Source of the DNA: Guillardia theta CCMP2712
Lineage: Eukaryota; Cryptophyceae; Pyrenomonadales; Geminigeraceae
Assembly: GCF_000315625.1 (NCBI RefSeq)
Contig: NW_005434528.1
Span: forward strand, 40,843 to 104,842
DNA length: 64,000 nt
Direction of reading: 5' to 3'
How positions within the stretch are numbered: position 1 is the first letter of the stretch; every line of letters starts with the position of its first letter. The notes below the pieces were generated by a model that was not told the origin of the DNA, ran no database searches, and saw only the letters and a list, made by a program, of their open reading frames with translations. The position numbers and the translations under genes are program-made. Shown piece by piece: positions 54,328 through 64,000 of the stretch.

Positions 54328-55254
54328 TGTTGAAGTTCCCAGTAACCTTCTCTCCACAGACGGTGACACAGTCACAGCCTAGCAGTGACACCCGAAGTAG
54401 ACAGTGATAGCACCGACTGCAAGTTTCTGTAGCAGTGGTAATAGTTATCACGAATGAATGGCCGCGCAGGAAAGATATCAGGATACAGAGAACAAACGGA
54501 GGTGATAAGAGATTGGTATGGATGGTCAAGCTTGTTTACTTCAAGCAATCCAGTCTCACAGAGACTATACACCTCGTTCTCCTTTCCCTGTCCTGCAAAT
54601 GCGTGCGGCCCTTCTTCCTCTTCCTCGGTCCCTAAAATAGGGGCTGCCCGGTCCTAGGAACTACCACTACCGGTACTCTACGCTTCTTATCTGCGATATG
54701 ATTCTTCGACCGGTCCGAGGCCTGGTTCCGTACCTTGAGGGTCCCCTGAGAAAGAGTCATAGGCTTGACATGACGAGGTCTTCGATTCTCATCCAACGCT
54801 CTCTGTGAAGTTGACGTAGCTGCTCCCTTGACCTTGACAGGTCCTGTGTCTCCGTAGGAGCATGCTTGGAGGTGGTCTCGTGCATTCCTTGTATGTCCTC
54901 CGCTAAGATGATCATGATAGTACTGTCTTCTTTGATCAGACCCCTTGTTCTCCCATGTCCATGACTTCAGGGGTGATACTTCCAATCTCCCCTTGAGCGT
55001 AGCCGTATCCTGCCACCGTGTCATCTGCTGTCCTGTCGTGGACTGATATAAGCTGACTCGCTTATCTCCTGCTGCCATCCACGAGTCCTAAGTTCTTGCT
55101 GTCTTCTTCATGATTCTCCTACGTCGTCCTTATTGTAGCTGTTGCTGTCTTCTCCAGGGACGCATTCCGAGGCTCTAAGCATCTGTGCACTTGAGCCACG
55201 TCGATTGTTTGGCATTGTCTGAGGTGAAGCTTCCTCCTATCAGGTGCTTCAACA
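54328..55254 (-). repeat. 5' LTR of non-autonomous element (927 bp)
   Basis: Same length as its partner and nearly identical (a C/T difference near 52887 versus 55129). A 148-codon open frame is at 54632-55078. Confidence 0.93.
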
Positions 55255-55923
55255 GAGAGTCCGGAGTCCGGGCCCGATCGGATAGCCAGGTCGCCGGGCC
55301 GGGTGCCGGGCCGGGGCGCCGCTGGTCACCCGGGTTCCACTGAGACTGAACTTCCGAAAGTTGACCGGAAACGTGACTTGATTTCGCATACCCGTTCATG
55401 TGAGGGGAATATGCCGGGTACTGTAACAGCCAGCAATTTGTACCATTACCGTCATATAATAGTATACAATATATATAGAAGTTTTAAATTTCATGTAGGA
55501 CCCCTCGAAATCACGGGTCCCACATGTATTTAGACTGGTACCCTCATATAATGTTTTAAACTTATTTGTCGAGCTATTCAGGTAGGGGTACTTTGCAGTG
55601 TTGTATGAGGGGCAAGGGTAGGGTGATTTTCTTAGCCGAATCTTTTCATTTTTTTGAAATTCTGTTCTAGTGAAATTTACTGCCCTGGTGCCCTCGCTAA
55701 TAGATCATAAAAACTTGAAGCTCTTCGATAGATTTGCCTATAAACATGTACAAATTGCCACATCGATACAATAAAATGTTTCATTTTCAAGTCAAAGTTG
55801 GAAACATTTTATTGTAGCCCTGTGAAGGGCCGCTTTGCTCAGCGCGCATGCAAGGCATGAGGCAGGTGAGGGTGGAAAAGCTGATGATCGGTGCTTGTTC
55901 GCAAGTGACATCACTGATGACAG
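55255..55923. other. GC-rich remnant then AT-rich intergenic sequence
   Basis: 55255-55330 continues the GC-rich dispersed tract. 55430-55800 is AT-rich, with no gene recognised. Confidence 0.5.
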
Positions 55924-57172
55924 ATGCAGATGTCGGTATGGCTGCTTCTTGCTTGCTGCTCGTCAGCTGTACATGCCGATCGGCAATCATTCACTGTCGG
56001 ATCAACCACCACGGTTGGAACTATAGCCGAGATGGCTCAACTGCACTTCGACCATGGCGTCAAGGATCTCAAGGCGACCAACTTGAAGATCTACTGGGGT
56101 CAGCTTGGAAACACCCTGACCAAATCGAAGCACACCAGCATTCTGTATCCTGGGCATGTGGTCGAGGTTTACATGCCAGGATTCACCGGAGGATCGAACT
56201 TCTTCGGTGCATCTCGTGGAAGCACCTAGAGCACTGAGAGCACGATCAGCTGGATGTCACAAGAGAACAGCATTGTGATCTCTCAGTCTGTACAGGAGCC
56301 TTGGCAGCAAGCCATCTCGAGCGACCTGTCACTGTCTGTGAGTGGACCAGGAGCAGTTGGATGCATGGGAATCGTCGGAGATTTATCATCGAATGCTTTC
56401 GACCTGAAGCAGCTCCGGGCGGACGTGTTTGACTACTGTGAGTGGAACGCTCAGCGAGCGATGCTGCGTCTGAGGCTGAGCAGCAATGCGCCTAGCGTCG
56501 TGACAGGAGTCTTCATCAGCAAAGTGAGCATGTATCTCAACTATGACACATCATCCAAGCAGAACGGTCTGGGATCTCTGCCGCCTCTCGGAGGCATCAA
56601 CGAGGAGTGGCAACAGATGGCCTTCGTGTCTGTGTACGAGAGGCCCGCAACCACATCGACTGACTGCACTGAAGTGAGCCTTTCTGCCTTCGCTGCAGAA
56701 CCCCCAGGGAACACAGATGGTATCAACCAAGATTTCAGTGCATCACTGTGACGATCGTACCATCCATGACCATCTACTCATTCCCGACATCGTCTACTCC
56801 TACAATCTTTACGATCTCTGGGCTGACTGGGCCTGGTGCACAAGAGCGAGTCACAGCGTTGTATCAGAACAAATGTCAATGTGAAAGCACTCAAGCAGGG
56901 CTCTTCCCAAGCAGGTTCCAGTCCATCAGCTACATGTTGCCAGATCTCTGATTTCTCCACGAGATCTACCGGACAGTTCGACACTCTCAACCCGATTACC
57001 TTCAGTTCCTCGACGAAGAGTCTTCAGACGGTTTGAAACCGTGGAGTCTGCCACGATGGGTGACAGAGGGTGGAAAGTACGGGTGGTATCTCCTGAACTG
57101 GTACGATTGGAGATTTGATGAACCTCGAGGAGCAGGCAACAGACCTAAGCGGACAATCATCGACAACTGCTA
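55924..57172 (+). pseudogene. Broken secreted protein gene of unknown family
   Basis: The first frame opens with a signal-peptide-like MQMSVWLLLACCSSAVHA. It runs to TAG at 56227-56229 and continues in the same frame (56254-56751) with further coding-like sequence. It then needs a frame change at about 56748 and crosses a TGA at 56949-56951 before ending at TAA about 57172 with WVTEGGKYGWYLLNWYDWRF. No known domain was recognised; KATNLKIYWGQLG and HTSILYPGHVVEVYMPG look like globular beta-rich sequence. AATAAA follows at about 57234. Two in-frame stops and one shift suggest a pseudogene, though unseen introns could remove some of them. Confidence 0.45.
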
Positions 57173-57189
57173 AGGTGCTCTGTCCTTCC

Positions 57190-57290
57190 CTTGCTGTGTG
57201 TGCCACGAACCGATAGTGTGTTCGTGTTATCAAATAAACTTCATTTGTGTGTGATCCAGCGGAGGTGCCTTGAGCATTCGCTGTGTTGCT
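57190..57290 (+). repeat. 3'-end-like segment, copy of 27590-27720
   Basis: Shares GTGTGCCACGAA, GTGTTATCAAATAAACTTCA and GCGGAGGTGCCTTGAGCATT with 27590-27720. It contains the likely polyadenylation signal of the broken gene before it. Confidence 0.75.
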
Positions 57291-57304
57291 TCTGGATTCC
57301 TGTA

Positions 57305-57780
57305 TGTCATACAATACTTGTCAGGCTGCTTTGAAGCAGACTTCTGAACATCAACTTTCAGATAATGATTGGCAATTCTTGGGGGACGCTGATGACCTGG
57401 GACAAGACCGCACCTTCACGCAAGTGTGGAGCCAACCCCGACAACCGGGGCGATGGTCTCCATGCACCGCGGTCGCCATGGGGAAGGATGCAAGGGAGCC
57501 TCCTCAAAAGATCTCCGCTTAGTCAATGGCCTCGCCGCCGGCATCGGCTTTTCCCGCCATTGAGTTGGGGATGTGAATCGACAGAAGAATACGCTGACGT
57601 GGGTCAATGCAGTCCAGTATGCCCTCGAGCTCTACCAAATTGCATAGCTCGCACTGGGTCATTGCGGCACTAGATCTCTTGGAACCTTGAAGCGACAGCT
57701 CCAGGAGAGGTATCTACCGCCGAGCCTCTTGTCGCAGTTGGTTCTTCAACTCGATAATCTGCAACAGGAGCCTGCATGGT
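57305..57780 (+). mobile_element. Ty3/gypsy gag relic, related to 28440-28860
   Basis: TAATGATTGGCAATTCTTGG and GGGGGACGCTGATGACCTGG are shared with about 28505-28545. ACTAGATCTCTTGGA and GACAGCTCCAGGA-like blocks follow as in the relic at 28620. Many stops show decay. Confidence 0.6.
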
Positions 57781-58710
57781 GTAAGACTCAATTCGACAAG
57801 CCGAGGATGGGGAGATATGACAATTTCATCAATTGCCACCACAGGCTCGAGCTCTCAAGGTGGCCGGAAGTACAAACATGGACGTGTGCAGGTCCAAGGG
57901 AGAAGATCCTGGAAGGATGGAGGCAACAAGAATGGCGCCCATGATACAGGCTCCTTGTTGGGTTTTCCCTTGTCACGTGTCCTTTCCCTGTTGCTTCCTA
58001 GCATCGAGAATAAACTCGATTGTGTTCACACCTGCTTCTTTATCTTTTGAGGTTTTAAGAGTATTCGTCTCTTGGCTGCTTAGACATAGACCTAGGGTGT
58101 AACGCGTCTTGGTAGTCGAAAGTTTTCATATTTACTTTGTGATGCAGCGTGGATTGATATCATGGTTTGAGGTAAACCATGCTTGCCATGCCTTGTGCTT
58201 GCATGTTGTCTGGATTCCATATTCAGGTTTGGATCGACGTTGGGTAACATAGACGCCAGCAGCAGTCAGACTGCTTTCTTGCACCTTGCTGGGACTACCA
58301 TGCACTTGTCAAAGTTTTTGAAAGACGATTTACGCAAAAAGCAGGCTAGTATTCATCGGCACAGCCTTCATGGTCAGGTGGAACTGAATAGGTGATTCAT
58401 CTCCTTGCTGGCCCTAGACAACGACCTTGACTCAAACGGCATCAGCTAGACATGGAGTACAGCTCCGACGGGTCTCCGATCAATGCTGACCTTTTGACAT
58501 CACTGCTCGACTTGATGAACCACCCATCTGTCTCATTTCTCTAGACGATGCAATGGGCATACGGATCCAATTTGCTTGCTTCCAGCTCAAAAGATTCATT
58601 TCAGTATGCGTGACTTACCTTTGCTGTTTAAAATCAAAATTGAATTGGCACATTGGATTCGTCTCGAGATCCGCATATCGGTCTTGTATGATCATAGATG
58701 TTATCATCGA
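57780..58710. other. No recognisable gene
   Basis: Short open frames only. It lies between the gag relic and the start of duplication copy 2. Confidence 0.5.
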
Positions 58711-61700
58711 TTGCGTTTCGCACCATCATACCCATGTCGTAGAGATGTGCGTTGGAACTAACGATCTGTTGCAAGATCATTCACAAGTACTTCATCCTTG
58801 TCGGCCTAGAGCTACTGCAGCACCATTGGGCGTCTTTTGCTATCTGCTCAGACCGAGTCAGGTGAGTTGCCGCGCCTGACTCAGTAACCCCTAAGCCCTC
58901 ATCGGTCGGATTGAGATGGGCAGCTTGGTATCCTCCCACGAGCTAATGCTCAGCCGCTTCAATAACTCGAAAGAAGAAGCCAATGTCTGAGCCGAGAGGC
59001 AAATATTGCACAGTGTATGACAACGAGTCATGGATAGGACAGGTCAAGTACCAAATGCTCGCAAGTGGAGCCCATTCATTCAGCCAGTACTCTCCTGCTC
59101 GTTGAAGCAGCAGCCTGCAATCCAGTCTTGCACTTGCATGCAACATGTCCGAGCAAGTCGATGCGCCTCCTCACGCAAGCGCACTGAAGTCGTACGGCAG
59201 GGAACGTGCAGCTGACTCTTGACAGAGGAAGGGAAGGATGGTAGAGGCAGCAAGACCTTCAAGACATAAGTGTGCTTGAGAAAGCAGGAGGATGAGGGAT
59301 TGCTAGGATTGGGCGAAGCTTGTTGGCTTTGGCGACGGAGTGCTAATTAGCACAATCGGTGCCAATTCATGGAAAAAACAAGAAGTAGGTTGTCACAGAT
59401 CGCCACTTTCATCATGAAGAATTTCTCCTAGAGCTAGGAATGTTCATTGTGAGCCTTGTTTCGATGTGATCCACAGGGTAGGGATAAGACGAGGTGGGCT
59501 AACATTGATTCAACTGCGATGTACAGGATCTGAAACTCACTTGTTCTGAAGCGATAGGTGTGAGACAGCCTGTCAAAAGTTTGAAGTCAGCAGAGGAATC
59601 CTGATGGCCATGGGGTATGGGCCATAGGCAAAATGGTGCTTCGATGGGAGGCAGAAATCAGGACATCTTCAAAGTAGAGTACCTTAATCATCGTGGCCCT
59701 TTGACATCTTGATCCTATCCTAGCATCACTGATCTTGCATTTGATAACAGGATGATTGATTGTCGTAGATCATAGGCATCGTCGATGATTCGAGCTTTCT
59801 CTGACCCTAGCATCGTTGATCCCAGGACAAAGCATTGTTGATCGTAGCATTTGGTCACCTTAATCTCAGCATCTTTGATCCATGCAGCAGTCATAGGTTT
59901 CATCCTCCTCTGACAGCCTCTGCCCACCGAAGATGCTGCAGGCATCTTGCCATTCTTGCTGCACGTAATGCGCTCTCATGCTGACAGTCCTTGGGCAAAC
60001 CCCAGTGCGAGCTGAGTTGCACCTCAGGGTGAATCGAGCCGCATAAAGGTTTGAATGCGTTATAAAGGGGTGGGGGTGGGGGTGCCTCTGTAACCAGGTG
60101 GACAGGGTGAGCCGTGACGTGGTGACATGGGTGGATCGGACAGGTGGAGGAGGTGAGAGGGGGTGGAGAGATGAAGGTAGATTATTGAAGATGAGTGGGG
60201 TGGTGCGCCATCTCCTGTCACGGACCTCTTGTAAGGTTTCAAGGTTATCCGAAGCTAGCTACCCGTGGCCTGCCCCCAACTTACCCGGGTGAACAGAAGG
60301 GTGTGGTCGTCTCGATCAGGGGGTGGAGGTGGACGTTTGAGGGGTCCATGGGATGTTAAACGATCCTCGTGGTGAAAAATGACAGGTGGAGGTTGGGGGG
60401 GTTCGAGGTCCGAATTTACGGGGTAGGGACCGTCCGAAACAGCACTGGAAGAGGGGTCCATAGGGTCGGGGGTGGTGTGGCTTTTCAAGAATGTTCTTCT
60501 GACCCTTCAGTACCCCTGCGGTCTCTGGAGTTCCTACAGGTGGGCTGGTACCCCCCCACCCTCCCTTGGAAAATACCTGGCAATCACCTCGATTACCGTC
60601 ACATGAGGTAGGGTACCCTACCCTAAATGCCGATTTCATGTTCAAAGTTCGATGGCTCTGTCTTGATTTTTGAAATTATTGCGATAAATTTCAGAGTTGC
60701 TACCACGAGAGAACCTTTCGACCCCCGCTGGATAGGTCCGCTGTGCTCAGGATCAGCGCATGGGGATGGTGGGGGCTACGAGCATGCAGACGAGGGTTGC
60801 GGCGGTGTGGGGGAGGAAGACACTTGTATGGCATCTTCTTGTGATGTGCTCACTTGTACCTCTCACCTGCTCTGAGAGTGCTCCCTCGGAATCTTCTTTC
60901 ATTTCAAGTACTCCAGCAATCTCCTCGTCCTCCTCCTCTACTCCAGCCTTCTCCTCCTCCTCCTCCTCTACTCCAATCATCTCCTCGTCCTCCTCTACTC
61001 CAGCCTTCTCCTCCTCCTCTACTCCGGTCGTCTCCTCCTCCTCCTCTACTCCGGTCGTCTCCTCCTCCTCCTCCTCTACTCCGGTCGTCTCATCGTCTAC
61101 GACGTCGACTACTCCAGCCATCTCTTCGACTCCAGAAAGTACTCCGGTCGTCTCCTCCTCCTCGTCTACTCCGGTCGTCTCCTCCTCCTCGTCTACTCCG
61201 GTCGTCTCATCGTCTTCGTCTACTCCGGTCGTCTCATCGTCTACTACGTCGACTACTCCGGTCGTCTCATCGTCTACGACGTCGACTTCTCCGGTCGTCT
61301 CATCGTCTACTACGTCGACTACTCCAGCCATCTCTTCGACTCCAGAAAGTACTCCGGTGATCTCCTCCTCCTCCTCTACTCCGGTCGTCTCCTCCTCCTC
61401 CTCCTCTACTCCGGTCGTCTCATCGTCTACTACCTCGACTACTCCAGCCATCTCTTCGACTCCAGAAAGTACTCCGGTGATCTCCTCCTCCTCGTCGTCT
61501 ACTCCGGTCGTCTCCTCCTCCTCCTCGTCTACTCCGGTCGTCTCATCGTCTGCGACGTCGACTACTCCGGTCGTCTCATCGTCTACTACGTCGACTACTC
61601 CAGCCATCTCTTCGACTCCAGAAAGTACTCCGGTTGTCTCCTCCTCCTCGTCTACTCCGGTCGTCTCCTCCTCCTCCTCGTCTACTCCGGTCGTCTCATC

Positions 61701-63995
61701 GTCTACTACCTCGACTACTCCGGTCGTCTCATCGTCTGCGACGTCGAGTACTCCGGTCGTCTCATCGTCTACGACGTCGACTACTCCAGCCATCTCTTCG
61801 ACTCCAGAAAGTACTCCGGTGATCTCCTCCTCCTCGTCTACTCCGGTCGTCTCCTCCTCCTCCTCGTCTACTCCGGTCGTCTCATCGTCTACGACGTCGA
61901 CTACTCCGGTCGTCTCATCGTCTACGACGTCGACTACTCCGGTCGTCTCATCGTCTACGACGTCGACTACTCCAGCCATCTCTTCGACTCCAGAAAGTAC
62001 TCCGGTTGTCTCCTCCTCCTCCTCTACTCCGGTCGTCTCCTCCTCCTCCTCGTCTACTCCGGTCATCTCATCGTCTACGACGTCGACTACTCCAGCCATC
62101 TCTTCGACTCCAGAAAGTACTCCGGTCGTCTCCTCCTCGTCGTCTACTCCGGTCGTCTCCTCCTCCTCCTCGTCTACTCCGGTCGTCTCATCGTCTACGA
62201 CGTCGACTACTCCAGCCATCTCTTCGACTCCAGAAAGTACTCCGGTGATCTCCTCCTCCTCCTCCTCTACTCTAGCAATCTCCTCCTCCTCGTCTACTCC
62301 GGTCGTCTCCTCCTGGACTACTCCGAGCGTCTCATCGACTCCAGAAAGTACTCCGGTTGTCTCCTCCTCTTCCTCTACTCCGGTCGTCTCCTCCTCCTCG
62401 TCTACTCCGGTCGTCTCCTCCTCCTCCTCGTCTACTCCGGTCATCTCCTCCTGGACTACTCCGGTCATCTCATCGTCTACTACCTCTACTCCGGTCGTCT
62501 CATCATCTGCGACGTCGACTGCTCCGGTCGTCTCATCGTCTACTACGTCGACTACTCCGGTCGTCTCATCGTCTACTACGTCGACGACTCCGGTCGTCTC
62601 ATCGTCTACGACGTCGACTGCTCCGGTCGTCTCATCGTCTACTACGTCGACTACTCCGGTCGTCTCATCGTCTACGACGTCGACTACTCCGGTCGTCTCA
62701 TCGTCTACTACGTCGACTACTCCGGTCGTCTCATCGTCTACTACGTCGACTACTCCGGTCGTCTCATCGTCTACTACGTCGACTTCTCCGGTCGTCTCAT
62801 CGTCTACGACGTCGACTGCTCCGGTCGTCTCATCGTCTACGACGTCGACTACTCCGGTCGTCTCATCGTCTACTACGTCGACTACTCCGGTCGTCTCATC
62901 GTCTACTACGTCGACTGCTCCGGTCGTCTCATCGTCTACTACGTCGACTACTCCGGTCGTCTCATCGTCTACTACGTCAACTACTCCGGTCATCTCATCG
63001 TCTACGACGTCAACTACGTCGACTACTCCGGTCGTCTCATCGTCTACTACGTCAACTACTCTGGTCGTCTCATCGTCTACGACGTCGACTTCTCCGGTCG
63101 TCTCATCGTCTACTACCTCGACTACTCCGGTCGTCTCATCGTCTGCTACGTCGAGTACTCCGGTCGTCTCATCGTCTACTACCTCGACTGCTCCGGTCGT
63201 CTCATCGTCTACGACGTCGACTGCTCCAGTCGTCTCATCGTCTACTACGTCGACTACTCCGGTCGTCTCATCGTCTACTACGTCGACTACTCCGGTCGTC
63301 TCATCGTCTGCTACGTCGACTACTCCGGTCGTCTCATCGTCTACTACGTCGACTACTCCAGTCGTTTCATCGTCTACGACGTCGACTACTCCGGTCGTCT
63401 CATCGTCTACGACGTCAACTGCTCCAGTCGTCTCATCGTCTACGACGTCGACTACTCCGGTCGTCTCATCGTCTACGACGTCGACTACTCCGGTCGTCTC
63501 ATCGTCTACGACGTCGACTACTCCGGTCGTCTCATCGTCTACCTTCAGGACACCATCCTTGAGTTCTCCCGTGCCGACTTTTCAGTTGTGTGGCAACGGA
63601 GTTCTTGACCCTGGTGAGACTTGTGATGATGGAAACACAATCTCTGGCGATGGTTGCAGCTCGCTGTGTCGAGTTGAGCCATACTGGACCTGCAGCAATC
63701 CGGTGGAGACCACGGAGGAGATCTTCTCGTCGCCTGTGACCAGCACACCTGTGCAAACAACGCCTGTACTGCAGATGACCGAGCATCTGTCTCTGTGTAC
63801 ATGGCTTGCTACTCCCCAGTGGACCGGACTCTCCGTGCTGAGCGGATCACAGTACGCAACGATGCTGAACCAGCTGACCATCTTGTTGACTTCCAACTTT
63901 CCTCTCAAGGTTGGAAGCAATTTCTCCATCATTGGTCTCAATGTCACTATCGACGGCAACCCCGACAATGTCTCAGTCTCAGGCAATGACATATT
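58710..63995 (+). repeat. Segmental duplication, copy 2
   Basis: Direct-orientation partner of 32640-37442. The first block (58725-59185) looks nearly identical to 32655-33110. The later part includes the palindromes and the Ser/Thr-rich gene. The duplication may run past the window end. Confidence 0.9.
60607..60622. promoter_or_regulatory. 16-bp palindrome upstream of Ser/Thr-rich gene, copy 2
   Basis: GGTAGGGTACCCTACC, about 140 bases before the ATG at 60760. It is the core of the 18-bp palindrome at 35051-35068. Confidence 0.5.
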
Positions 63996-64000
63996 GTCTT
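60760..64000 (+). CDS. Ser/Thr-rich DUF4215 membrane protein, copy 2, runs off window
   Basis: ATG at 60760 begins the same signal peptide as copy 1 (VWHLLVMCSLVPLTC). About 2.6 kb of minisatellite (60900-63540) encodes STPVVSS, SSTTSTTPVVSS and STPAISSTPESTPV units. The start and the Cys-rich LCGNGVLDPGETCDDGN (from about 63586) are in one frame, so this copy has no net frameshift and stays open to the window end. The visible end matches copy 1 up to its EGF/ZU5-like part, which lies outside. The repeat is much longer than in copy 1. A glycosylated cell-surface protein is inferred. A long Val/Asp/Thr frame on the opposite strand is a shadow of the repeat. Confidence 0.85.
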   Translation, partial: MGMVGATSMQTRVAAVWGRKTLVWHLLVMCSLVPLTCSESAPSESSFISSTPAISSSSSSTPAFSSSSSSTPIISSSSSTPAFSSSSTPVVSSSSSTPVVSSSSSSTPVVSSSTTSTTPAISSTPESTPVVSSSSSTPVVSSSSSTPVVSSSSSTPVVSSSTTSTTPVVSSSTTSTSPVVSSSTTSTTPAISSTPESTPVISSSSSTPVVSSSSSSTPVVSSSTTSTTPAISSTPESTPVISSSSSSTPVVSSSSSSTPVVSSSATSTTPVVSSSTTSTTPAISSTPESTPVVSSSSSTPVVSSSSSSTPVVSSSTTSTTPVVSSSATSSTPVVSSSTTSTTPAISSTPESTPVISSSSSTPVVSSSSSSTPVVSSSTTSTTPVVSSSTTSTTPVVSSSTTSTTPAISSTPESTPVVSSSSSTPVVSSSSSSTPVISSSTTSTTPAISSTPESTPVVSSSSSTPVVSSSSSSTPVVSSSTTSTTPAISSTPESTPVISSSSSSTLAISSSSSTPVVSSWTTPSVSSTPESTPVVSSSSSTPVVSSSSSTPVVSSSSSSTPVISSWTTPVISSSTTSTPVVSSSATSTAPVVSSSTTSTTPVVSSSTTSTTPVVSSSTTSTAPVVSSSTTSTTPVVSSSTTSTTPVVSSSTTSTTPVVSSSTTSTTPVVSSSTTSTSPVVSSSTTSTAPVVSSSTTSTTPVVSSSTTSTTPVVSSSTTSTAPVVSSSTTSTTPVVSSSTTSTTPVISSSTTSTTSTTPVVSSSTTSTTLVVSSSTTSTSPVVSSSTTSTTPVVSSSATSSTPVVSSSTTSTAPVVSSSTTSTAPVVSSSTTSTTPVVSSSTTSTTPVVSSSATSTTPVVSSSTTSTTPVVSSSTTSTTPVVSSSTTSTAPVVSSSTTSTTPVVSSSTTSTTPVVSSSTTSTTPVVSSSTFRTPSLSSPVPTFQLCGNGVLDPGETCDDGNTISGDGCSSLCRVEPYWTCSNPVETTEEIFSSPVTSTPVQTTPVLQMTEHLSLCTWLATPQWTGLSVLSGSQYATMLNQLTILLTSNFPLKVGSNFSIIGLNVTIDGNPDNVSVSGNDILS

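Larger units (their letters stand above)
52086..55254 (-). mobile_element. Non-autonomous copia relative, internally deleted
   Basis: Two 927-bp LTRs (52086-53012 and 54328-55254) flank 1,315 bp. Target duplications GAGAG lie at 52081-52085 and 55255-55259. The interior equals the leader and first gag codons of the full element joined directly to its 3' non-coding region; about 5.9 kb of gag-pol is missing. Terminal and priming signals are kept, so it could be mobilised by the full element next door. The LTRs look nearly identical (one difference noticed), suggesting recent insertion. Confidence 0.93.

Noticed and set aside
60753-62993. 746-codon Val/Asp/Thr frame on the minus strand
   Set aside because: Shadow of the Ser/Thr minisatellite; the plus strand has a signal peptide and Cys-rich domain in frame.

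Overview
This is nuclear DNA of a eukaryote: genes are split by very short GT-AG introns (mostly 44-72 nt), proteins are of eukaryotic families (MAST/IRE-type AGC kinase, CCAR1/DBC1-like regulator, OTUD6-type deubiquitinase, Golgi-type sulfotransferase and glycosyltransferases), and there are LTR retrotransposons and abundant satellites. GC content, tiny introns, CENP-B-HTH/PB1 proteins and cysteine-rich DUF4215-type surface proteins suggest a single-celled alga or protist. A cryptophyte such as Guillardia theta is my guess, from memory only.

Layout. 1-5685 (minus): most of a large MAST/IRE-like kinase in eight visible exons, 3' end beyond the window edge. 7170-8395 (minus): five-exon type II membrane glycosyltransferase-like gene. 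9883-11256 (minus): HS2ST-like sulfotransferase. Two different 37-bp tandem arrays lie between these two genes. 13207-14682 (plus): GT2-like glycosyltransferase bracketed by an inverted dispersed repeat. 15372-16569 (plus): OTUD6B-like protease with a hexanucleotide-repeat intron. 18014-22921 (minus): CCAR1-like gene, reconstructed as 19 exons and entering an assembly gap at its 3' end. 22922-25785: AT-rich, GC-rich and G-run sequence without a clear gene. 25786-26527: Pro/Gln/Met-rich C-terminal exons. 26941-28223: two minisatellites.

28.6-30.4 kb holds a decayed Ty3/gypsy element followed by a copia RNase H relic. 32.6-37.4 kb is duplicated in direct orientation at 58.7-64.0 kb. Each copy carries a secreted or membrane Ser/Thr-rich DUF4215 protein. 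Copy 1 is frameshifted in its minisatellite; copy 2 is open to the window end. Between them lie a CENP-B-HTH + PB1 gene (39309-40496), a transposase-like gene with a Ulp1-like tail (41027-42404), an 8.9-kb Ty1/copia element with 5-bp target duplications (42801-51746), and an internally deleted non-autonomous relative in the opposite orientation (52086-55254). Both retroelements sit in the same GC-rich dispersed repeat.

The three tandem carbohydrate genes (7-15 kb) plausibly act in one glycan pathway in the secretory system; that link is inference from family and proximity. All splice models were read by eye from reading frame, GT/AG sites and family similarity; no alignment or RNA data were available.
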